Shown one piece after another: positions 22,846 through 33,514 of a DNA stretch of 64,000 bases; the first letter of the stretch is position 1; each line of letters opens with the position of its first letter. Source of the DNA: Aegilops tauschii subsp. strangulata (taxonomy: Eukaryota > Streptophyta > Magnoliopsida > Poales > Poaceae); assembly GCF_002575655.3 (NCBI RefSeq), contig NC_053039.3, positions 371,481,633 to 371,545,632 on the forward strand, in the 5' to 3' direction. The notes under the pieces are model-generated. The model saw only the letters and a program-made list of their open reading frames with translations, was not told where the DNA came from and made no database searches. Both the position numbers and the translations under genes were made by a program.

Positions 22846-24147
22846 GCGATTCGAGGGGGTGGCCATGAACGGGATATCTCCGGCGAGCGATTACGGCGAG
22901 GCAGTGGTTGGGCAGGGAGTTTAAGTGGCCAGGCAACATCAGGGAGGTTCACTGGTACCGTTCCCCCGCTAATCCTCGGTCGTGCTTGGCGTAATGTGCT
23001 GATCATCGACGGGGCGGCCGTACGGACACGGTGGCGGCAGAGAGCGTGCTCCGCGCCTAGCAGTTCATGACGAAGGGTGGCAGTGCGCACGGGGGAGTGG
23101 AGGGCCACGCGGCGACCTCTGGTGACTTGGGCGGCGCTGGGTGGCGCCGTCCACGCTGCGCCCCTCTCTGGCGGCCGCAAAGCCGCCGCTGCCGTCGCTC
23201 ACGGGGTGGCGCACCTCGGCCTGCTTGTCGCCGACGCCTGCTAGCTTCCAGGTGATCGTGCGGCGCAGAGATAAGAAGGAGGGGACGGGAAGCACGGCGA
23301 CACCGGGGTACTGGCGAGATCGACAACGGGCTCTGAAGAAAACGATAGTGCATCTCTGAAACTGTTGCTCTGAAAACTGAACTTGACAGGAACAGTGCAC
23401 TGCAGGTGTTCGACGAAATGATTTGGCATGGAGATTTTTTTTTCTGGAGCTGGGACTTGGTGAGGTGACCTCTCAATGCCCCCAGAGGCTGCCTGAATTT
23501 TCTCAGATTTTTAGGAGAAGAATTCAAATGAATTTCATCAAATTTGGCAAATCTGGTCCAAACTTGCAGCAAGTATAATTTGAAAAATTTGAACTGGAGA
23601 CCAGTGGATCTTCATGGATCCTGGTTGAGGGCTCAAAGGACTAGATAGGGAAATTGGTTTGGAGGCAAAACTCAAAGCAGAAAGGGTAGCTCCTTTGTAA
23701 ATCTCCAAAAGCTAGAATAGAGGGCAGAAATTGTTTTTGATGGGAAATAAATGGAAAAAAAATATGGAGAGGTTCACTTGCTGGATTTTGAAGCATATCA
23801 TGATCCAAAGATGGAGAAAGGCTTTTGGGAGGGGATTTCCACTCATGCCATGGCAAGAGGGATTTTGAAAAGGGGGAAAGGGTCATTCCAAATGCCATAG
23901 GGCTATTTAAAAAGATTTTTCAAAAGAAATTTCCCAAATGAAAAGCATTTGGTTTTGAGTCCACATAAGATGGAAAAACGTCCAAGACCAAAATCAAGTC
24001 TTGGGTGAATCCAAAACAAAACACTTGTCACAAAAGAAAATATTTTGAGAGGGAAAAATCCTTTTAGAAGAAAAATTTAAATACCCTCCTCAAATCAAAT
24101 AAAAGATTTTGATAAAACCAATAAAAAAATTTGGGTGTCACAACACC

Positions 24148-24159
24148 TACCCCCTTAGG
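24148..24159 (-). other. Polypurine tract of element C
   Basis: The minus strand reads cctaagggggta a few bases before the 3' LTR and just after the end of pol, the usual chromovirus arrangement. Confidence 0.8.
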
Positions 24160-24178
24160 AAAAATCTCGTCCTCGAGA

Positions 24179-24574
24179 TTACTGCTGATCCTCAAATAGA
24201 TATGGATACTCTGCCTGGAGAAAATCTTCCCTTACCCATGTAGCTTCATCCTCGGTGTGGTTGCTCCACTGAACCTTGAAAAATTTAGTTGTTTTCTGTC
24301 GGGTCCTCCGTTCAGACTCTTCCAATATCTTTACTGGCCGTTCTCTGTAGGTGAGATCTGGTTGCACATCAATGCTTTCATGAGACACATGCTTTTCCGG
24401 GTTACTCATACATTTCCTCAACTGTGAGACGTGGAACACGTCGTGGACGTCTGAGAGCTCCTTGGGTAGGTCTAGTTGGTAGGCTACTGTGCCTCTTCGT
24501 GCAATCACACAGAATGGTCCAATAAATCTCGGGGCTAGCTTCCCCATAATTTTGAACCATTGTAGGCCCCTCAT
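24179..24574 (-). pseudogene. pol: Element C pol: integrase C-terminus and chromodomain
   Basis: 131 residues. The first half is the integrase C-terminal part that usually reads 'KL.PRFIGPF.V' (here KLAPRFIGPF), with the DVFHVSQLRKC segment after it. Residues about 75-125 form a chromodomain: PVKILEESERR, then FFKVQWSNH and EATWVRED, the aromatic and acidic positions expected for binding modified histone tails. This domain steers chromoviruses to certain chromatin. The frame continues from 24584 but is separated by an in-frame TGA at 24584-24586 that fits a CGA-to-TGA change. Confidence 0.85.
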
Positions 24575-24583
24575 AGGAGATAC

Positions 24584-25819
24584 TCATAGGTATACGTAAT
24601 CACCGGGTTCAAAGCTGACCTCACGATGTTTCTGATCATAATAGCTCTTCTGCCGGCTTTGGGCTGTCTTGAGTCTGTCCCTGATCTGTTTAACCTTCTC
24701 CTCGGCCTCCTTGAGCATGTCTGGGCCGAAGATACGACTGTCACCCGTTTCTGACCAATTCAGTGGGGTACGACACCTCCGTCCGTAGAATGCTTCAAAG
24801 GGTGCCATTTGTAAGCTGGCTTGGTAACTGTTGTTGTAAGCAAACTCGGCATATGGCAAACTTTCTTCCCAACTGGATCCATAGGTGAGCACACAGGCTC
24901 TCAGCATGTCCTCTAGGATTTGGTTCACGCGTTCCGTTTGTCCATCAGTCTGAGGGTGGTACGCTGTACTGAATGCTAGTTGCGTGCCCAGAGCTTGTTG
25001 TAAGTGATCCCAAAATTTAGAGACAAATTGAGTGCCTCGGTTGGATATTATAGTCTTTGGGACTCCATGCAAACAAACTATACGAGAGAGATATAGCTTG
25101 GCTAGCCTTTGAGTGGAGTAGGTCGTCTTCACGGGAATGAAATGAGCAACCTTGGTTAGCCTATCTGTGATGACCCATATGGCGTCATTTCCGCGTTGCG
25201 ATCGAGGTAGTACGACGATGAAGTCCATTCCAATTTCATCCCATTTCCACTCAGGTATCCTGTTTGGCTGGAGTAGCCCTGCTGGCTTTTGATGCTCGGC
25301 TTTAATGCGCTGACAAGTATCGCAACAAGCAATGAATGCGGCTATATCCCTTTTCATACCGTGCCACCAAAATCTTTCCTGGATGTCTTTGTACATTTTG
25401 GTTCCTCCAGGGTGGATCGAGTATGGAGCGGTGTGGCTTTCGGTTAGGATTTGTTGCTTGAGTTCCTCAATGTTTGGTACGCAAAGTCTGTCCCCGTGCC
25501 ATAATATTCCTTCATTGTCTGTGACGAACTCTGAAGCCTTGCCAAGGCTCACTTTTCTCTTTATACCTTCGATGCTGGGATGTCCCTGCTGAGCCTTCTT
25601 AATTTGTTCCATTAGGGTGGGATGTATCTCCAGATTTGATACGGTGCCCTCAGAGACTAACACCATGTTGAGTCTAGCGAACTCCTGCTGGAACTCAGGT
25701 CTCAAGTTCTGCGGACTGTCGTTGCCCGGGCTGGGGTTCCGACTAAGTGCATCTGCCACTACATTGGCCTTCCCTGGATGATAGTGAATACCAACATCAT
25801 AGTCCTTGCCCAATTCCAA
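24584..25819 (-). pseudogene. pol: Element C pol: end of RNase H and integrase, catalytic residue changed
   Basis: 411 residues. It opens with the end of the RNase H domain (VVADALSR) and a linker. Integrase follows with an HHCC zinc-binding site (H129, H136, C166, C169) and the DDE core. D199 (GMDF) and E296 (GQTERVN) are present, but residue 260, normally the second catalytic Asp in S-D-R-G, is Asn (ISNRGTQF; codon AAC at 25040-25042). A GAC-to-AAC change after TCC lies in a CpG on the opposite strand, as methylcytosine deamination would give. The integrase would be inactive even without the flanking stops. The frame is cut from the upstream part by a TAG at 25829-25831. Confidence 0.88.
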
Positions 25820-25828
25820 CCAGCGTCG

Positions 25829-26608
25829 CTACCGTAAATTTAGCTCTGGTTGTGTGAAGATATATTTGAGGCTCTTATGGTCCGTATATATTTCACAACG
25901 GTTTCCCAACAGAAAGTGCCTCCATTCTTTGAGTGCATGGATGACCGCTGCTAGCTCCAAGTCATGAGTTGGATAATTTTCCTCATGCTTCCGTAGTTGC
26001 CTGGAAGCATACGTGACAACTTTGCCATCCTGCATCAGCACGCATCCGAGGCCCGTCCGGGACGCGTCACAATACACTTCAAAACTCTTGTGTATGTCTG
26101 GCACGGTCAAAACTGGTGCTGTTGTTAGTTTCTTCTTGAGTTCTTGGAAGCTTCTCTCGCATGCTTCCGGCCATACAAATTTCTTGTCTTTCTTGAGCAA
26201 CTGTGTCATCGGTTTTGCCACTGTGGAGAATCCTTCAATAAATCTCTGGTAATATCCAGCCATTCCAAGGAAACTCCGTACATCTGTCACGTTGGCTGGT
26301 GTTTTCCAGTCGAGTATGGCTTTGACTTTTTCTGGGTCTACGGCCACGCCTTCTTGGGTTAATATATGGCCTAGGAAACCAACTTGCCTTTGCCAAAATT
26401 CACACTTGCTAAATTTGGCGTACAATTGATGTTTCCTTAATTCTCCCAAAACAATTTTGAGATGCTCAGTATGCTCTTCTGGTGTTCTTGAATATACCAG
26501 AATGTCGTCAATGAACACCACAACAAATTTGTCCATGAATTTCACAAACACTTCGTTCATGAGGTGGACAAAATACGCGGGGGCGTTCTTCAGTCCAAAA
26601 GGCATCAC
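25829..26608 (-). pseudogene. pol: Element C pol: reverse transcriptase C-part and RNase H
   Basis: 259 residues. The reverse transcriptase box [12 protein letters not shown] (FIDD at 32-35) is the catalytic Asp pair. The thumb and connection regions follow ([20 protein letters not shown]). RNase H shows the three acidic residues in [13 protein letters not shown] and YTDHKS. The frame ends at a TAG that replaces a likely CAG. Its start is separated from the upstream reverse transcriptase part by a frameshift near 26690. Confidence 0.88.
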
Positions 26609-26673
26609 GATGAACTCATATAATCCGTATCTGGAGGTGAATGCCGTCTTAGGGATATCTTCAGTCCGTACTT

Positions 26674-27645
26674 TCAGTTGATGATATCCCGATCTTCAAT
26701 CTTTGAGAACACCTTGGCTTGCGCGAGCTGATCAAACAAATCATTTAGCCGTGGCATCGGATATTTGTTTTTGATGGTGACCATATTGAGAGCTCGATAG
26801 TCTATACACAGTCTCAGTGTCCCATCCTTTTTCTTGGCGAATAAAACTGGCGAACCCCAGGGTGAGGAGCTGGCTCGAATAAATCCTTTGTCCAGTAGCT
26901 CCTTTATTTGCTTCTTCAATTCTACCAACTCTGAGGGTGCCATTCTATAAGGTTTCTTATAGATGGGAGTGGTGCCAGGTGCTAGTTCAATGCTGAACTC
27001 TATCTCTCGGTCTGGTGGCATGCCTGGTAGTTCTTTAGGGAATACGTCGGGAAATTCGCACACCACTGGAACTTTTCTCAATTCTGAAATGTCTACTTTG
27101 TTCAGCTTTGGTTGCCGTGACCATGGTCTCTCTTGAGCTGTAACCTTTATTGTCTTGCCGTGATGAGGAGTGAGGATCACAGTCCGATTGAAACAATCAA
27201 TAAATCCCTTGTTGGTGGTCAACCAGTCCATACCTAGGATGACATCCAGTCCTTTATTTTCCAACACGATGAGATTAGCCTGAAACTTTAGTACTTCGAA
27301 CTCAATGGTCACTCCTTGGCAGTAACTCTGAGCGATCTGCTTATTCCCGGGGGACTTGATGATCATAGATTTTTCCAAGGGAAGTATCGGAAAACCATGT
27401 TGTGAAACAAAACTCTTCGAAATGAACGAATGAGAAGCTCCAGAATCAAACAAAACCGTGGCAGGTACTGTGTTGACAGGGAACGTACCGAGCACGATGT
27501 CTGGGGTATTCTGCGCTTCTTCCCTGGTCACATGGTTCAGGTGACCCTTCTGTGGTTGTTGCTGGGATTGAAATTGTTGCGCTTGGGGGCTGGATTGTTC
27601 CCACCATTGTTGGGCTTGGGGCCCGAGTTCCTTGGTTTTGGGCAC
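26674..27645 (-). pseudogene. pol: Element C pol: protease and reverse transcriptase N-part
   Basis: 323 residues. Aspartic protease active site [10 protein letters not shown] at about 66-75, and the conserved ILGMDWL segment about 75 residues on. Reverse transcriptase begins with [14 protein letters not shown] and includes [29 protein letters not shown] and [11 protein letters not shown]. Just after VFSKI the frame is lost through a small deletion (about four bases net) near 26690, so the SGYHQL-type motif is read out of frame. Gag overlaps in another frame (27537-27645); chromoviruses normally have one gag-pol frame, so that overlap probably also reflects an indel. Confidence 0.87.
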
Positions 27646-28619
27646 TGTTTGGCATAGTGCCCTTCTTCACCACAAGCATAGCAAGTGACCCCTGGACGGT
27701 ACGTGAAGTCCTTGTCCCTTGAAAGAAACTGCCTGGTTGGCCTTAGATCAGTAGTCGTGGATTTTCTTGCTTCATTCCTCGGAACCTCAGTCTTGCTTCG
27801 ATTGTTGCGAGCAAGGGTCGTCTTGTCCCTTTTCCGCTTACGGATATCCTCCAGACTGCGGCGCTCATTCTCCAAGGTAATGGCCTTGTCAACCAGAGTT
27901 TTGAAATCTGGGAAAGTGTGTATGACTAGTTGGCATCTTAATGCTGGCGCCAGGCCGTCCAGAAATTTTTCCATCCTTTTGTTCTCAGTCATATGTTCAT
28001 CGTAGGCATAACGAGATAGCTGGGTAAACTGACCATTGTATTCTGTTACGGACATGCCTCTCTGCTTGAGGTCATCAAATTCTCTTTTCTTGATCTTTAT
28101 GATGCTCCTGGGGATGTGTGCCCCACGAAAGCCTTCCTTAAACTCCTCCCAGGTGATGTTGTGTTCACTGGGATGCATGTGTAAGAAGTTTTCCCACCAT
28201 GCTGCAGCTGCTCCAGTGAGGTAGTGAGGTGCATGAAGCACCTTCTCATGATCTGAACACTGAGCAATAATCAACTTTCTTTCGATGTCACGAAGCCAAT
28301 CATCGGCTTCAAGTGGCCTATCAGTGTGAGCAAACGTTGGAGGGCGTGTCTTCTGCAGTTCAGACAACTTGGAGTGTGGTTGGTATGGCACACGGTGATT
28401 CCCCATATTGATGACGTGATTCATCGTCTCTTGGTGCTGTTGCTGGCTTTGTTCGAAATGACGACATACTTGAGATAAGGCTGCTTCGCTGTCCTGTTGA
28501 CTAGACTGTCCCTGAGTGAAGTTGTTGCTGGTCTGTGCTCCATAAACTTCTTCTGGTTGATTGGGCATGGAACGAGTCCAAGGACGAGACATATTCCACT
28601 CTGGGGTATTATTTTGCAA
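27537..28619 (-). CDS. gag: Element C Gag
   Basis: 360 residues. The central retrotransposon-gag capsid domain (about 90-230) includes [23 protein letters not shown] and [11 protein letters not shown] basic region leads to one CCHC knuckle, [14 protein letters not shown], at 313-326, for binding the element's RNA. The N-terminus is Gln-rich. The frame itself is free of stops, but its end at 27537 probably marks an indel, because protease follows in another frame. Gag could still form if the transcript is made. Confidence 0.85.
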   Translation of the reverse strand: MQNNTPEWNMSRPWTRSMPNQPEEVYGAQTSNNFTQGQSSQQDSEAALSQVCRHFEQSQQQHQETMNHVINMGNHRVPYQPHSKLSELQKTRPPTFAHTDRPLEADDWLRDIERKLIIAQCSDHEKVLHAPHYLTGAAAAWWENFLHMHPSEHNITWEEFKEGFRGAHIPRSIIKIKKREFDDLKQRGMSVTEYNGQFTQLSRYAYDEHMTENKRMEKFLDGLAPALRCQLVIHTFPDFKTLVDKAITLENERRSLEDIRKRKRDKTTLARNNRSKTEVPRNEARKSTTTDLRPTRQFLSRDKDFTYRPGVTCYACGEEGHYAKQCPKPRNSGPKPNNGGNNPAPKRNNFNPSNNHRRVT

Positions 28620-28901
28620 AAATTATAAGAAGAACTGTGTGGTACAAGGAAAATCTTGCAAAGGCAAAAATTTAAAAGACCTCAAGATTTTTCAAGAACA
28701 TAAACGATTTCGCACGGAGAAGGACTGCTTAGTACATATCTTACACGCGAAACGCAAACATACGATACAGCACTCAGGATGTGCGTACACATTCCTGACA
28801 TGTTATTTAGACTAGCACACTCCTCCGGAAAGCAGCGCACAAAACTACTACAAACTTAAGTACATAAAACATAACAAACATGCAGGCCCAACGCGCGGCT
28901 A

Positions 28902-29717
28902 CTATGCGCACTCAGTCGGAGATGGTGAAGATTTCCTCCCCCTGCCGAGGGTAAGACCCAGCGGTGCAGGAGACTCAACCTCCACCTCCTCCCTAGTAGG
29001 CTCCAGGCGCGTAGCACTGCGCTGAGGTGATGGCGCGGGAGCGACAGGCGGCAGCGCGGGTGCGGCAGGCGGTGCAGCTCTGACTGGAGTAGGAGCGATG
29101 ACTCGGTCAAACTCCTCAGTGGTAGGCAGACGGCGAGCAGTGGCCAAAATGGCCGGTGAATAAGATGCCGAGGACGAGACGAATGTCAGCGGCGGTGCCA
29201 TGTGGAGAAGCTCCTTCCTGCTGGCAGGACTGCCACGAACTAAGTCCATGCGGGCAGCCACAAGATCGTCCACGAGGTTGTCGAAAGATTCCTCCAGAGC
29301 TTTGAGGTACTCGACAAGCATCTCGATAGCTTCATCCCGCTCTCCCCTATGGCAGGCGAATGCATAGTGACAAGTATATGGCACATGGCATGGGAGGTAG
29401 CGGTAGCGACGAGTCTTCATCATAGGAAGGATATCCCGAAGGCGAGCTATCACCTCACGGGCGGCCATCTGCATGGCATGCCTCTCCGTAGGCATGGCCC
29501 TTCCCACAAAACGGAAGTGGCGTGACGCAGAACGTCCTCCCTTGAATTGCACCACGGCTTGGTGCATAGACACGTTGTCGCTGAGCTTGTGCTGGTAAAG
29601 CGTGAACTCCGGACGAGTCGCTGGCCCGATCGCGAGCTTGGTGATGGAGACGAGGAGCTTGACAAACCCCTCGGGCACGTTAGTGAACACCCGAGTCTCG
29701 CAGTCGTTGCCAGCCAT
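28902..29717 (-). CDS. Element C extra protein upstream of gag, function unknown
   Basis: This 271-residue uninterrupted frame begins 150 bases after the primer site, between the 5' LTR and gag, where standard chromoviruses have only a leader. It starts MAGNDCETRVF. Residues about 36-97 (PEFTLYQHKLSD ... HQAVVQFKGG ... AMQMAAREVIARL) have the order of aromatic, strand-like and Ala-rich helix segments seen in double-stranded-RNA-binding domains; that is a weak visual resemblance only. The C-terminal third is Pro/Ala-rich and likely disordered. No catalytic motif is seen. It stayed open while pol decayed, although at 2.5% divergence that may be chance. Confidence 0.6.
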   Translation of the reverse strand: MAGNDCETRVFTNVPEGFVKLLVSITKLAIGPATRPEFTLYQHKLSDNVSMHQAVVQFKGGRSASRHFRFVGRAMPTERHAMQMAAREVIARLRDILPMMKTRRYRYLPCHVPYTCHYAFACHRGERDEAIEMLVEYLKALEESFDNLVDDLVAARMDLVRGSPASRKELLHMAPPLTFVSSSASYSPAILATARRLPTTEEFDRVIAPTPVRAAPPAAPALPPVAPAPSPQRSATRLEPTREEVEVESPAPLGLTLGRGRKSSPSPTECA

Positions 29718-29866
29718 CTACAAAAGTAGGCAAAAATTCTGAGTAGTCATGTCATAAATTTATGATGACCAACAGAAAATAGCTACATTTGCAAAATGCT
29801 GAAAAAGCACCAAAGACGCTAATAACCGATTAGCGATCGCACCTAGTGGCTTCCTATAGTCAGCCT

Positions 29867-29879
29867 GGCTCTGATACCA
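29867..29879 (-). other. Primer-binding site (tRNA-iMet), element C
   Basis: The minus strand reads tggtatcagagcc, four bases inside the 5' LTR edge at 29884. Confidence 0.9.
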
Positions 29880-29883
29880 AGCT

Positions 29884-32800
29884 TGTCACGACCGGTTTCC
29901 AATAAAAATATTTATTGAGAAATCGATCCCTTTTACGAACCAGTAGAGAAGAATCCTTCTTACTGGTAGACAAAGTCTTGATCACAGAAGAAAAATACCA
30001 GGAGTACTGAATATAATACAAGGTTGAGCGGAGACTGCTCAACAATTTATTACAAACTCGCCAAAACTACATAAAGGCGGATAGGGTGGCATCACTACTA
30101 ACTCATGATAAAAGCGGTGGTGAAAAAATATCACAGCGAAGTGGGGGACATGACTCCTGAATCTAACAACTCTTCGAGCGTCGGAGTGAGGCTCGAGGAT
30201 ACTTATTGTGGGTGGCGGAAGAGTATACAATACAAGTGACCAATATCCAGGATCGCATGGGACTGACTGGGATTCCTCTAGGCGTCGGACTCACTATCAA
30301 ACTCTTCATACATGAGATCGCCTTCGTCAACATCTGGACAAATCAACAAGCCAGGTGAGTACTATGAAAGTACTCGCAAGACAGTTCGGACATAGGATAT
30401 AACAAATGTAAACATGAAGCATGTGAACAGATTAATAGAACGTGCTCAAACAACGAGATGGCAATGCATGGAAAATAAAAGGGAAGTCGGGCGGTAGTCC
30501 TCCCGAAATCCCAAAGTAATACTGAGGGCCAATCGAGTGTCTGAAAGACTCCTCGGAAGGGTAAATATGAAAGAACAATGCCGCAGTCGGGCGTCAAGGC
30601 GACACCACGTAAAGGGCTTATAACAGAACATAAATAACAGTGCGTGCCACAGTCGGACGTCTGAGCGACATCACATAAAGGGCTTATATCAAAAGTAAAC
30701 AACAAGAGTGCCACAGTCGGACGTCTGAGCGACATCACATAAAGGGCTTATATCAAAAGTAAGTAACAAGAGTGCCACAGTCGGACGTCTGAGCGACATC
30801 ACATAAAGGGCTTATATTTCACAACTTAATAATTTAGCAGCTCATGAATTTTATACCACAACAAGGAAATATTCAGATACGTGATAAAGGTTAGTCCATC
30901 CACAGGAATGACAATTCAAACGAGTATACTGCTCAAGTTTGTTCATCGAGGATTTACCACGAGGATCGACATAGATAAGGATATACTGGCCATGGTCCTT
31001 GACCACGGACTCGAAGACTCGGAAGGATTTGACTCTGCAGAGTTTGTACTTTAACCACAGCCAACGGATTTCAGTAGTCGCAAGGACTAGTTCTGTTTAC
31101 GGTGTTTTAGAAGAAACACATCTAACCAGTACATACCCATTCAACATTCCGATGCCAGGAATCACCCTCGGCAACATTCAAGAAAAACTTTGAGACCGGG
31201 AGGCTACAACCTCGCGTAGCATGGGCTCAAATTTATATACGCGCGCTCTAAGGGGTGCCCCCCTCTCGGTCTCAACCGGAAACACCCATGCCCCCTGACC
31301 GGATGACTGGCTTTAATCCAGGGCCATGGAACCCTCATCCCGGCCCCTCCATTTGGTGTGTACACGGAAAGAGGTTAACAACTTACTAAACCGTATTCGT
31401 TGCAGAAGACATGTGGCAGCACGAAAGGGGAAGAACGGTAACGTGACTCAGTCCACGTTAACGTCGGAGTTTAGTGGATGACGTAAGGCTGGCATGCTAC
31501 AACAATACCACCTCACTACCTTTCATGTCACCACATGACCAGGCCATCTTTCATCAAAGATCACGGTAACTTCGGAACACACGGATAGTTGTCTTACATG
31601 CAACGAGATACTCACCGATGCTCATATGCCTTGCACAATCCATTCAAGCAAACATGCAAAACACCTATCATATCAAAGGTTCAAACATGCTTGCCTGGTT
31701 CGGAGAAGTCGGAGTCTAGCTCGGCGAAGCTCGCGGCTCCGTCACCTCTTCCGGAACCTACAGTATAGCGAAAACGCACACTAACGTGAAAACCATCGCA
31801 TGCATAAAACTTGTTCCAAAAATTTTCCCAATAAATATTATAAAAAACTAGAAAAAATACAAGACTGTCAGAAAAAGAATCAATCAAAAATCATCTTTTA
31901 TTAAAAAGTTATAAGGGTTTTAGTCCAGGGACTAATCTATGATGAAATAGAAAAGAACCAGGGACTTAACTGAGGAAACAGAAAACGGTTCGGAAAGAAA
32001 TGCGCCAGCTCGAAGGGAAAGCGTATTTGCCCGAAGGCGCCAACAGAAAACGGTTCGAGGGGGAGAAAGAAGAGAGGCTGACGGGGGGGGGGGGTCCACA
32101 CGTCAGGTTTAAAAACGGCCAACGAAGCTCACCGGCGCCCGAAGGCTGCGGTGGTCGCCGGCGTCGAACCGCGGCGAGACAGAGAGATCGGAGGGTACCA
32201 AGAGGTTCAGCGTGTTCTTCCGCGTCGGTGGGTGGTGGACTTGGTCGTCAGAGAGCACCACGTCGACCGCAACACTTTCTCTGGCGGACGGTGGTTCGGG
32301 CTATGGTGGAGAACTCCGGTGGGTGCTGCAATCTCCAAATAGAAGCGTGGGTCAGCGGAGTGGATGCATAAGGGAGCTACTGGCAAGAGATGAGGGGTAG
32401 AGTTGCACACACGGGAGCGAATCAAGCTGGGTCCCGTGGCGGGTCCAGGCGGCCGGAGTTGGGGAAGAAGGCTCCCTCGTGGCTCTTCCAGTGGCTTGGC
32501 GTGGTATTGGTGGTGCGTAGGGGTGGTGTGAGTTTGTGTTCGAGCTCGGGGTCTCTATTTATAGGCGATTCGAGGGGGTGGCCGTGAACGGGATATCTTC
32601 GGCGAGCGATTACGGCGAGGCAGTGGGTGGGCAGGGAGTTTAAGTGGCCAGGCAACATCAGGGAGGTTCACTGGTGCCGTTCCCCCGCTAATCCTCGGTC
32701 GGGCTTGGCGTAATGTGCTGATCATCGACGGGGCGGCCGTACGGACACGGTGGCGGCAGAGAACGCGCTCCGCGCCTAGCAGTTCACGAAGAAGGGTGGC

Positions 32801-33509
32801 AGTGCGCACGGGGGAGTGGAGGGCCACGCGGCGACCTCTCAATGCCCCCAGAGGCTGCCTGAATTTTCTCAGATTTTTAGGAGAAGAATTCAAATGAATT
32901 TCATCAAATTTGGCAAATCTGGTCCAAACTTGCAGCAAGTATAATTTGAAAAATTTGAGCTGGAGACCAGTGGATCTTCATGGATCCTGGTTGAGGGCTC
33001 AAAGTACTAGATAGGGAAATTGGTTTGGAGGCAAAACTCAAAGCAGAAAGGGTAGCTCCTTTGTAAATCTCCAAAAGCTAGAATAGAGGGCAGAAATTGT
33101 TTTTGATGGAAAATAAATGGAAACAAAAATATGGAGAGGTTCACTTGCTGGATTTTGAAGCATATCATGATCCAAAGATGGAGAAAGGCTTCTGGGAGGG
33201 GATTTCCACTCATGCCATGGCAAGAGGGATTTTGAAAAGGGGGAAAGGATCATTCCAAATGCCATAGGGCTATTTAAAAAGATTTTTCAAAAGAAATTTC
33301 CCAAATGAAAAGCATTTGGTTTTGAGTCCACATAAGATGGAAAAACCTCCAAGACCAAAATGAAGTCTTGGGTGAATCCAAAACAAAACACTTGTCACAA
33401 AAGAAAATATTTTGAGAGGGAAAAATCCTTTTAGAAGAAAAATTTAAATACCCTCCTCAAATCAAATAAAAGATTTTGATAAAACCAATAAAAAAATTTG
33501 GGTGTCACA
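29884..33509 (-). repeat. 5' LTR of element C (3626 bp, with 353-bp deletion)
   Basis: Collinear with the 3' LTR except for a missing block equal to 23114-23466. The join at about 32834-32840 keeps one copy of gacctct, the 7-mer that borders the block on both sides in the other LTR. The poly-G run is shorter (near 32083-32092). The tandem repeats (30581-30818) and the TATA box (32555-32564) are kept. Confidence 0.92.
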
Positions 33510-33514
33510 CAAAA

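Larger units (their letters stand above)
20160..24142 (-). repeat. 3' LTR of element C (3983 bp)
   Basis: Begins tgtcacgaccgg and ends gggtgtcaca on the plus strand. It includes the 64-bp tandem repeats (20857-21095), a poly-G run near 22362-22375, and a minus-strand TATA box at 22836. Antisense open frames of 131 and 152 residues inside it are repeat- or GC-driven and not supported as genes. Confidence 0.92.
20160..33509 (-). mobile_element. Element C: chromovirus (Tekay/Del-like Ty3/gypsy), structurally complete, coding-dead
   Basis: TSDs caaaa at 20155-20159 and 33510-33514 flank 13,350 bases. The LTRs are unusually long (3983 and 3626 bp; the 5' one has a 353-bp deletion). A tRNA-iMet primer site is at 29867 and a purine tract at 24148. 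From right to left: an extra frame, gag with one zinc knuckle, protease, reverse transcriptase, RNase H, integrase and chromodomain. The pol frame has two in-frame stops and one frameshift, and one integrase catalytic residue is changed. LTR divergence is about 2.5% by eye. It sits inside element B and so is younger than B. Confidence 0.93.

Noticed and set aside
22178..23572. Several overlapping 90-170 residue frames in GC-rich LTR sequence of C
   Set aside because: Open frames on both strands and several phases at once are expected from high GC content; there is no conserved motif and the deletion in the other LTR removes part of them.
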